DNA from: an uncultured Granulosicoccaceae bacterium | GTDB lineage: Bacteria; Pseudomonadota; Gammaproteobacteria; Granulosicoccales; Granulosicoccaceae | Assembly: GCA_937957915.1 (NCBI GenBank) | Contig: CALGNZ010000147.1 | Location: 1-61,042, forward strand | Length of the DNA stretch: 61,042 bases | Direction of reading: 5' to 3' | Part shown: piece by piece, positions 47,579 through 54,375 of the stretch | Layout of the letters: every line of letters starts with the position of its first letter | Position numbering within the stretch: position 1 is the stretch's first letter | Made by a program: the position numbers and the translations under genes | The notes under the pieces: generated by a model | Told to the model about the DNA's origin: nothing | The model's input: only the letters and a program-made list of their open reading frames with translations | The model's database searches: none

Positions 47579-48757
47579 TTGGACATTTATCAGTTCTACA
47601 ACTCGGCAAACAGGCTCGCACTGGCGGTAGAGAGCAGTGGCGTGATGCCCGCTGTAAAAAATTGCCGAGGCCAGCTAACTGTTGGAGACAGTACGACGGA
47701 AGCAGGTCGCAGGCTGGCCGAGGCAATGTTGCTGCGAGCTGGCAACGATTACATCGAGCATGCCAGGCGCTTTTCTGTGAATGATCTGCGCGTGGCGGAA
47801 CATTTTCACCTGCATGAACTTTCCTCGACGACATACTGGGAAGGCATGGTGGATGAAAGTATGCCCGCTGCCGGTCGCCTGCGTGAGCTTGTATCACTGT
47901 ATAGCCGGCTGATGTTCGCCAGCAGTCACCTGCCGCGTTTGCTTTCGCTGATCAGAGAAACCGGCTCAGCCGGGTCTGGCGGAGTTACTACTGGATCAGC
48001 GAAATCCGGGTTTTCCCTCAAGCTAACTGAATTGACGATTGCCACTGCCGGTGCGGAAGAAAAGGTAGAGTCTGCTGCGGATCCCGATCGAATTGCGCGG
48101 GTAATCGATGGCGCTAATATGGTGTATCAGGGGGCTGCATTGTTGGCCGGCGGTACTGCTGAGTCTCTAAGGCTGGTGTCAATTACCGGACATGAAGATC
48201 GCAGGCTTTTATTCCACGGTCAGCAGGAATCAGCGACAGCAGTTCGCCGAATAATCAGGCACCTGAGTGCAATTTCCTCGATGGCTGAGGATGCAACGAA
48301 CGCCGGTAGTGATTCAGAACAAGATGTTGAAACCCTGGTGCAGCAACTGCCGTTTTTAGAATCGCTGGATGAGCTGGAGCGGATCGGTGCGCTGTCTGGT
48401 GAGCTGATCGACGATATCAGGTCCAATGTCGTTGCCGGATCAATCATGCTGGTGGAGGCGGGCGTCATACTGTCCGAGCGAGAAACCCCAGACGGACAAG
48501 CTTATGAGATGCTGCCGGTGCTGTCTGACGCTGCTGTCGATGTCGTCGAAACCGAAGTAGAGGCGCATTATCTCGACAATTTTGAGGCGGTGCGTGAGCG
48601 TATGCTGGGCGACACTGCCAGCGCAGAGCCAGCACAGGACGACAGCATCATCGACAATGAGGTGCCGCGCAAACCAGTCCCGACGGCGTTAAATGGCGAT
48701 AACAGTGATGATCTTGATGATTTGATTGTCGATTTGAATCGTCTCTACAAGCGCTAG
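47579..48757 (+). CDS. Hypothetical protein
   Basis: A 392-residue acidic protein I do not recognise. It lacks signal peptide and membrane segments, so it should be cytoplasmic. The first ~270 residues look folded (YQFYNSANRLALAVESSGVM, FHLHELSSTTYWEGMVDESM, RLVSITGHEDRRLLFHGQQ); the last ~50 are acidic with DDSIIDNE and end SDDLDDLIVDLNRLYKR. A Ser/Gly-rich loop splits the middle. The start is taken as the TTG at 47579; no ATG lies near. The codon pattern and length make it very likely real. It is followed at once by the ~162 bp repeat array. Confidence 0.7.
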   Translation: MDIYQFYNSANRLALAVESSGVMPAVKNCRGQLTVGDSTTEAGRRLAEAMLLRAGNDYIEHARRFSVNDLRVAEHFHLHELSSTTYWEGMVDESMPAAGRLRELVSLYSRLMFASSHLPRLLSLIRETGSAGSGGVTTGSAKSGFSLKLTELTIATAGAEEKVESAADPDRIARVIDGANMVYQGAALLAGGTAESLRLVSITGHEDRRLLFHGQQESATAVRRIIRHLSAISSMAEDATNAGSDSEQDVETLVQQLPFLESLDELERIGALSGELIDDIRSNVVAGSIMLVEAGVILSERETPDGQAYEMLPVLSDAAVDVVETEVEAHYLDNFEAVRERMLGDTASAEPAQDDSIIDNEVPRKPVPTALNGDNSDDLDDLIVDLNRLYKR

Positions 48758-49256
48758 TATTCTCGCGGCAGCACCCGTTGCGCTGTTTTAATACCACCGA
48801 CCAGCAATTCGTCTGCATTGCGCCGCACACTGCACTCAGTCACAGAGAGTGGAAACCCGCAGCGTAAGCAAGCCCACTAACAGACGGCTCTCGATGACGC
48901 GTCGGGTTTCCCTCGAGAGAGTATTCTCGCGGCAGCGCCTCTGCGCTGTTAATACCAGCGACCAGCAATTCATCTGCGTTGGCGCCGCACACCGCACTCA
49001 GTCACGGAGAATGGAAACCCGCAGCGTAAGCAAGCCCGCTAACACATAGCTCTCGCTGACGCGTCGGGTTTCCCTGAGAGAGTGTTCTCGCGGCAGCTCC
49101 TGTAAGCTGTATAAATACTAGCGACCAGCAATTCGTCAGCATTTGCGCCGCACACCGTACTCAGTCTCGGACAAAGGAAACCCGTAGCGTAAGCAAGACC
49201 ACTAACAGGTGGCTCTCGCTGACTTGTCGGGTTTCCAGTGAGTCAGCATTTCGCGC
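48758..49256. repeat. Three tandem copies of a ~162 bp hairpin-bearing repeat
   Basis: Units begin at 48758, 48922 and 49083 (periods 164 and 161), with a short start of a fourth near 49240. Each carries TCTCGCGGCAGC, a GACCAGCAATTC and GCGCCGCACAC block, a CTCAGTC block, and then a long imperfect inverted repeat from GGAAACCCG(C/T)AGCGTAAGCAAG to CTGAC(G/T)(C/T)GTCGGGTTTCC. Copies differ by scattered bases and small gaps. The array fills the space between convergent genes. Short open frames inside it are by-products. A further copy is at 60740-60985. Confidence 0.85.
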
Positions 49257-49259
49257 GGA

Positions 49260-50051
49260 TTACTCGCCTTTAAAATCGGGCCGGCGTTTGCCGACGAATG
49301 CGTTTACGCCCTCAAGACCGTCGGTGCTGGTGCTGAGGTCAACAATGCTTCGAGTCTCGCGCTCCATTTGCGATTCCAGCGTATCGTTCAGTGACATTTG
49401 CACCAGTTTTTTAATGCCGCCATGAGCCAGTGTCGGGCCTTTGGCCAGTTTCTCGGCTAGCGCATCTACGGTGGCATCCAGTTGGTCGTCAGCAACAACC
49501 TGATTGACCAGCCCCCAATCGAGCGCTTCGCTGGCGCTGAGGGTGCGATTGGTCAGAAACATTTCCATCGCTCGGCGATTGCCAATAAGTCGGGTCAGGA
49601 ACCAGGTGGAACTGCCGTCTGGTGTTAATCCAATTGCTGTATAGGCGCTTGTAAACTTGGCGCTTTCGGCACAGATTGCCAGGTCGCAGCAGGCTGACAT
49701 ACTGAGACCTGCGCCAGCTGCCACGCCATTTACTTTTGCTATCAGCGGGGCGTTCATTCTGGCAAAACGCGACACTGCCATGTGCAGATAGGCAGTCATT
49801 TCTTTTAACAGCACTTGCACCTGGTCAGGGTCATCCGCGAACGCGGCAACGTCGCCGCCGGCACAGAACGCTTTACTGCCGCTGCCGGTAAGTATGGCGG
49901 CACGGATACCTTTGTCACTGCCGCATCGATTTGCGATGTGGAAAAGTTCCTGCATTGCCTGCAGATTCAGTGCGTTAAAAGATTTTTCTCGGTTAATCGT
50001 AATGTGCGCAACGTGATTGCGTACGTCAAAATCAATAAGCTGGTAGTCCAA
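49260..50051 (-). CDS. Enoyl-CoA hydratase/isomerase family protein
   Basis: A crotonase-fold protein of 263 residues. Oxyanion-hole strings are SKAFCAGGDVAAFADD and NGVAAGAGLSMSACCDLAI. The stretch IGLTPDGSSTWFLTRLIGNR places Asp where hydratases have a catalytic Glu, which is closer to the PaaG/isomerase branch. So an isomerase (for example in phenylacetate or unsaturated fatty acid use) is more likely than a hydratase, but no other genes of such a pathway are near. Confidence 0.88.
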   Translation of the reverse strand: MDYQLIDFDVRNHVAHITINREKSFNALNLQAMQELFHIANRCGSDKGIRAAILTGSGSKAFCAGGDVAAFADDPDQVQVLLKEMTAYLHMAVSRFARMNAPLIAKVNGVAAGAGLSMSACCDLAICAESAKFTSAYTAIGLTPDGSSTWFLTRLIGNRRAMEMFLTNRTLSASEALDWGLVNQVVADDQLDATVDALAEKLAKGPTLAHGGIKKLVQMSLNDTLESQMERETRSIVDLSTSTDGLEGVNAFVGKRRPDFKGE

Positions 50052-50446
50052 AACGTGTCCTCGCTGATCCGGGTTGATGGTTTCGTTTTAATGCTCGTTG
50101 TATCAATGCTCGCTGGTATCAACGCTCGTTGGGATCGCTTTTAAAGCGATGCCTGGTACTGGCAACATGCTGTACGCACTGCCGGGTACACTGGAGTGTC
50201 GTATTAGAGCAGTAATGCGGCAAACTCGTAGTGCTGCCAACAATAATCATGACCCCAAAACAATGCGCTTACAGCGCCAGGCGGCCATTCATGGACTCCT
50301 GGCGTTACAGGGGACAACAATCTGCACACAGTTGGCGTTCGTAACTGTACCTGACAATCGCATTGCCAATGTGAAGACCTGTTTGAATCAGATTCGCACG
50401 TTGTAATTACAAACCATCGGCGTGGCCGGTGCATTGGAAAAATTCT
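50052..50446. other. Divergent intergenic region
   Basis: No gene. It contains three degenerate copies of AATGCTCGYTGGTATC near 50090-50135 and the palindrome at 50134-50150. Promoters for the hydratase (minus) and the DUF1285 gene (plus) should be here. Confidence 0.45.
50134..50150. promoter_or_regulatory. 17 bp palindrome, candidate operator
   Basis: ATCGCTTT-T-AAAGCGAT is a perfect 8+8 dyad with one central base, placed 83 bases upstream of the enoyl-CoA hydratase start. The form and place suit a repressor site; the regulator is unknown. Confidence 0.4.
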
Positions 50447-51001
50447 GTGAGCCTTGAAGCCCTAGTTGAGCAATTTTCAAACAGAGACCTACCACCGGTT
50501 AACAAGTGGGATCCACCACGCGAACGCGCCGTAAACATGCGCATTGATCGCGCAGGCACCTGGCACTACAACGATTCTGCGATAAACCGGCCGCGTATGG
50601 CGGCACTTTTTTCGTCGGTGCTGCGACGAGAAGGCGATCAGTACTTTCTCGTTACACCGACCGAGAAACTGCAGATCACGGTAGAGCTTGCACCCTTTGT
50701 GGTGCTGTTGCTCGAGGTGTCAGGCGTGGATAACGGTCAAATACTCACCTTCACAGACAATTGCGGTAATAAAACGATAGCTGACCAGGACCACCATTTA
50801 TGGCTGGGTGACGAGCAGTTGCCATACCTCATGGTGCGAGACAATCTGCCAGCGCTCATTGGCAGATCCGTTTACTACCAAATGGCTGATCTTTTGGTTG
50901 AGCACGAGGGGGCATACGGGGTTTGGAGTTCGGAGCAGTTTTTCGGGCTGATGCACGACGAGGGCGAGGGCTCGCAATCCCGGCACGAATCACCAGCATA
51001 G
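50447..51001 (+). CDS. DUF1285 family protein
   Basis: A 184-residue cytoplasmic protein of the DUF1285 family: SLEALVEQFSNRDLPPVNKW then DPP, MRIDRAGTWHYNDSAINRPR, FSSVLRREGDQYFLVTPTEK and YYQMADLLVE. The function of the family is not established. I place the start at the GTG at 50447, with GGAA 7-10 bases upstream and the conserved residues starting there; a GTG at 50429 is the alternative. Confidence 0.85.
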   Translation: MSLEALVEQFSNRDLPPVNKWDPPRERAVNMRIDRAGTWHYNDSAINRPRMAALFSSVLRREGDQYFLVTPTEKLQITVELAPFVVLLLEVSGVDNGQILTFTDNCGNKTIADQDHHLWLGDEQLPYLMVRDNLPALIGRSVYYQMADLLVEHEGAYGVWSSEQFFGLMHDEGEGSQSRHESPA

Positions 51002-51165
51002 ACCTGTCAGAGCCGGCATTGCAAATGTGACCAGACTGGCAAAGGTTTTACCGACTCAATCAAGCTCCCGGTACAAATGCCGTCATAGCGAGGAGAGCGC
51101 TCGGGTTGTGCATACTCCTTGCTGACACCAGCAGGCACCATGGCGGCGGATGAGAGAACAGACCT

Positions 51166-51546
51166 TTGATTGAAAGCGAAACCAGTCGAGATTCCGAAGA
51201 ATTAAATGTGTTGGCCAGTCGGTACAGCACGACAGAGTATGAGCTGTTCTCTTTGGCATTCTATGATGGTCACGGTTACCCGGCTGAAGAGGAGGTGCTG
51301 CAGGCGTTGTTTATGGATTTCCTTCACAACGGCCTTGCTCCGCAGTGGTTGCGGTCCTATGTCAAGCGTCGAATTGTTAGCAATAGCCTGCCGCCGGAAA
51401 ATATTCGAAAATCAGCGCTAATCACCACGGGCGCGCGTTCGGCCATCGTCAAATGGCGCCCAACCGTCGATATTTTCTCGTTTACCCTGGTTGGCCACAT
51501 AACCAGTTCTGATTATCACGCAATCAACGATTCGCAGGACTGTTAA
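51166..51546 (+). CDS. Hypothetical protein
   Basis: A 126-residue protein I do not recognise. It starts at a TTG (51166) and has no signal peptide. The core TEYELFSLAFYDGHGYPAEE and LQALFMDFLHNGLAPQWLRS looks folded and helical. A terminator follows 34 bases later, supporting a real transcript end here. Confidence 0.6.
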   Translation: MIESETSRDSEELNVLASRYSTTEYELFSLAFYDGHGYPAEEEVLQALFMDFLHNGLAPQWLRSYVKRRIVSNSLPPENIRKSALITTGARSAIVKWRPTVDIFSFTLVGHITSSDYHAINDSQDC

Positions 51547-51579
51547 AGGCGAATAGAGCGCTGTCGCGCTAACAGCATG

Positions 51580-51602
51580 GCCCCGCGGGGGCTTCATTTT
51601 TG
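51580..51602 (+). terminator. Rho-independent terminator
   Basis: GCCCC (51580-51584) pairs with GGGGC (51588-51592) around GCG, followed by TTCATTTTT. It ends the 51166-51546 gene. Confidence 0.7.
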
Positions 51603-51783
51603 AAAAGACCAAAACTACAGCGTTCTATGCGCAATTCATGGGGCGCCGCCCATGCCCAAGTCTGAGTAATATTCGCTGCATGAGTTCGCGGCTTGTGTGT
51701 TTCCGCCCGAGATTTGTTACCTGTTTTTTGGCCGCATGAATTATCATGCCGCTTCTATTCAATGTACGGCCAGTCAGAAAGTT

Positions 51784-52350
51784 ATGCCTAAAGCCAGCGA
51801 ATTGAAAAAGGGCCAGGTGGTCGAGATCGGTGGAGAGCCGTGGTCGGTCAAGCAGGTGGAGTCGAAAAGTCCGTCTTCACGGGGTGCATCGACGCTGTAT
51901 AAAGTCCGGTTTACTCATGCCCGCACCAGACAAAAGAGAGATGAATCGTTCAAAGGTGAAGACTTTCTGAAGGATGCTGATTGCCAGCGGGTTGCAGTGC
52001 AATACTCGTATCGTGATGGCGATACCTTTAATTTCATGAATCTTGATGACTACAGTCAATACAGCCTGGATGAAAGTGCACTTGAGGAGCAGGTCGAGTA
52101 TCTGGTTGACGGACTTGAGGGGATCTATGCTTTGCTGCTTGATGGTGAAATTGCGGCAATCGAACTGCCGCAAACGGTAGATATTCCGGTTGTTGAAACT
52201 GACCCGGCTATCAAAGGGGCAAGTGCCACGGGTCGAACCAAGCCGGCAACGCTGAGTACCGGGCTGGTTATTCAGGTGCCTGAATATCTGGATGCAGAAG
52301 AGGTAGCCAGAGTTTCAACCAAAGACGGCAAGTTTGTATCCAGGGCCTGA
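51784..52350 (+). CDS. efpL: Elongation factor P-like protein (YeiP/EfpL)
   Basis: A 188-residue EF-P paralogue that relieves ribosome stalling. MPKASELKKGQVVEIGGEPW, then KSPSSRGASTLYKVRFTHAR. The loop tip is SPSSRG with Arg33, as in EfpL, rather than the modifiable Lys of EF-P, and the loop is longer. DAEEVARVSTKDGKFVSRA closes the third domain. The ATG at 51784 is used; the longer frame adds unrelated residues. Confidence 0.92.
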   Translation: MPKASELKKGQVVEIGGEPWSVKQVESKSPSSRGASTLYKVRFTHARTRQKRDESFKGEDFLKDADCQRVAVQYSYRDGDTFNFMNLDDYSQYSLDESALEEQVEYLVDGLEGIYALLLDGEIAAIELPQTVDIPVVETDPAIKGASATGRTKPATLSTGLVIQVPEYLDAEEVARVSTKDGKFVSRA

Positions 52351-52419
52351 AAAGCTATTTTAGCGAGCGCTGGTTTTGTAAGAGCAAAGGCTTATAGCGC
52401 CAACGACAGCGCCGGATAA

Positions 52420-52935
52420 TTATTGCGGCTGCGGTTTATCTTCAAAGGTAAAAGCCAGCCCCTCAACAACCTCCGCATTGACTACATTCAACAGGCCCTC
52501 GGGCGGCATCAGCACTTTTGATGATCGGTTACCGCCACCGAGTATTATTTTTTCGCACTGCATGACCCTGGAATCAATCCACAATGGCAAAGTGTCTGGC
52601 AGGGCGAAGGGCGTGACACCACCCAACTCCATGCCTGTCATTTGTTTGGTGATCTCGGGAGTGGCAAAAGACAGCCGCCTGACCCCCAGTTTTTTTCTGA
52701 CCGTTTTGTTCACATCGAGTCGGCAATTAGCCAGCAATACACAACAGGCAAATACCGGATCGCCCTTGGTAGAACCGACCAGCAGAGTATTGGCTGATTG
52801 ATCGGGCGTGTATCCGTAGTGTGCGCAAAAATCGGCCGTGTCAGCCAAGGCCGGGTCGCAGTCGAGCGCCTCGTACGCTATGTTCAGTGCGGTCAAGGCA
52901 TTGGCAACGTCGCCATGCAGTATCGATGAAGTCAT
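52420..52935 (-). CDS. YbaK/EbsC-type aminoacyl-tRNA deacylase
   Basis: A 171-residue YbaK-like domain protein that probably hydrolyses mischarged aminoacyl-tRNA in trans. ANTLLVGSTKGDPVFACCVL, a LDVNKTVRKKLG stretch with conserved Lys, GMELGGVTPFALPDTLPLWI and IILGGGNRSSKVLM are diagnostic. Substrate (Cys-tRNA-Pro, Ala-tRNA-Pro or other) cannot be told. Confidence 0.88.
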   Translation of the reverse strand: MTSSILHGDVANALTALNIAYEALDCDPALADTADFCAHYGYTPDQSANTLLVGSTKGDPVFACCVLLANCRLDVNKTVRKKLGVRRLSFATPEITKQMTGMELGGVTPFALPDTLPLWIDSRVMQCEKIILGGGNRSSKVLMPPEGLLNVVNAEVVEGLAFTFEDKPQPQ

Positions 52936-53172
52936 TGAATCGTTTCCTGGTCGAGTGGTTTGCCGAGGACAATGGAATTTTGGCTGAATCAGCTGCGGGC
53001 TGCCAGATTTTTCTGGTCAGTGCGTGAACGCCGGGCAGGCTGCGTTAAGCTGTTTTAGATGATCGGGTTCGGCACACAGGGTTGCTGCCACCGGTATCGG
53101 TGAAGTCACTCTGCCGTTAAAGGTTAACTTTCGCTAGCCGAAGCTCTAACATACTAATTTTCGGAAACCATT

Positions 53173-53412
53173 ATGACCCGATCACCTACCCGTTATCGCA
53201 AGCGCGCACCTGTCATTTTTTTGTTTGCCGCCTTAGCCAGCCCGATCTTATCCGGCTGTACGGCAATAGCTATTGTCGATGCGGCAGCGAGTACAGCAGT
53301 CGGCGTAACCAAAGCCACTGTAGGGGTAACGACCACTGCGGTTAAGGGCACGGCCGCCGTTGCGGGTGCCATAATTCCGGATAAAGACGACGAGAAAAAA
53401 CGCAAGAAGTAA
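53173..53412 (+). CDS. Small lipoprotein
   Basis: A 79-residue protein with a basic start, a hydrophobic segment and a lipobox near Cys29 (SPILSGC). The mature part is a low-complexity Ala/Val/Thr stretch (AVGVTKATVGVTTTAVKGTA) ending in AGAIIPDKDDEKKRKK, like a known family of short proteobacterial lipoproteins. Role unknown. Confidence 0.75.
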   Translation: MTRSPTRYRKRAPVIFLFAALASPILSGCTAIAIVDAAASTAVGVTKATVGVTTTAVKGTAAVAGAIIPDKDDEKKRKK

Positions 53413-53454
53413 GCGTTATCCAGCGGGTAAACCTGGCGGTACCCGAGGCAACTG

Positions 53455-54270
53455 CTAGAAATCAAACTCGCTCCATACCGGAGCGTGGTCAGAGGGTTTT
53501 TCCATACCACGGACATCGTAGTCCACACCGCTGTCCACCAGCGTGCTGGTAAGCGACGAGGTTGTAAGAATATGGTCTATTCTCAACCCGCTTTTCGGAT
53601 CGCGATCGAATCCTCTGGTGCGATAGTCAAACCAGCTCAGGCACTCGGTTGAGTCAGGGTATTTGACTCGGTAGGTATCGTCGAGGCCGAAGTCTGAGAG
53701 TTTCTTAAACCATTCGCGTTCTTCTGGCAGGAAGCTAACGTGCCCTTTACGCAGCCAGTCTTTGACGCTCTTTTCACTAATGCCAATGTCTTCATCGACA
53801 GGGGCGATATTAAAATCACCAATGACGGCCAGCGCGTCATCGCTACTGAAGTCGTTGTTCAGGTGCTCGGTTAACCCGGAATAGAAATTTGATTTGTCCG
53901 GGAACTTGGTCGGGTGATCGCGTTTTTCGCCATTCGGAAAGTAGCCGTTAAAAACGGTTAGATCGTTGCCTTTCTTTGTTGTGAAGGTGCCTGAAATCAG
54001 CCGTCTTTGTGAGTCTTCGGTATCGCCGGGCAGACCTTTGGTAACAGACTTAAACGGCAGCATCGACATCAGAGCGACGCCGTAGTGGGTTTTCTGACCG
54101 TGAAACTCGACGTGATAGCCGAAGTTGCAGATTTCCTCAATCGGAAAGTCGAGGTCGGGGACCTTGGTTTCCTGCAAGCCGATGATGTCTGGCGCATGTT
54201 TGTCGATCAGGGCTTCGAGTTGATGGAATCTCAAGCGCAGGCTGTTGACATTGAAAGAGACAATTTTCAC
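53455..54270 (-). CDS. xthA: Exodeoxyribonuclease III
   Basis: An AP endonuclease and 3' exonuclease for base-excision repair. The 271-residue sequence has IVSFNVNSLRLRFHQLEALI, IGLQETKVPD (metal-binding Glu), VIGDFNIAP (Asp/Asn) and PSDHAPVWSEFDF (catalytic Asp-His). SSR repeat TGCAGCTA lies just upstream, between this gene and rapA. Confidence 0.95.
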   Translation of the reverse strand: MKIVSFNVNSLRLRFHQLEALIDKHAPDIIGLQETKVPDLDFPIEEICNFGYHVEFHGQKTHYGVALMSMLPFKSVTKGLPGDTEDSQRRLISGTFTTKKGNDLTVFNGYFPNGEKRDHPTKFPDKSNFYSGLTEHLNNDFSSDDALAVIGDFNIAPVDEDIGISEKSVKDWLRKGHVSFLPEEREWFKKLSDFGLDDTYRVKYPDSTECLSWFDYRTRGFDRDPKSGLRIDHILTTSSLTSTLVDSGVDYDVRGMEKPSDHAPVWSEFDF

Positions 54271-54312
54271 AAGTTAGTCCGAATAAGCGTTGTAAAAAAC
54301 CATTAGCCTTGT

Positions 54313-54344
54313 TGCAGCTATGCAGCTATGCAGCTATGCAGCTT
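54313..54344. repeat. Octanucleotide repeat (TGCAGCTA)x3 plus TGCAGCTT
   Basis: Three exact TGCAGCTA copies and a fourth with one change run in tandem. They are 43-74 bases upstream of the xthA start (which is read leftward) and 32 bases after the rapA stop, so they fall in the xthA promoter or leader zone. Confidence 0.85.
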
Positions 54345-54375
54345 TGCGGCGCCGTTGGCTGGTTGCTGTTAGCGT

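Noticed and set aside
48849..49049. Short frames in the repeat units, also seen at 60725-60979
   Set aside because: They recur only because the repeat recurs and share no protein-like conservation beyond the DNA.
48758..49256. Repeat array considered as CRISPR
   Set aside because: Units are ~162 bp and tandem without unique spacers; there are no cas genes.
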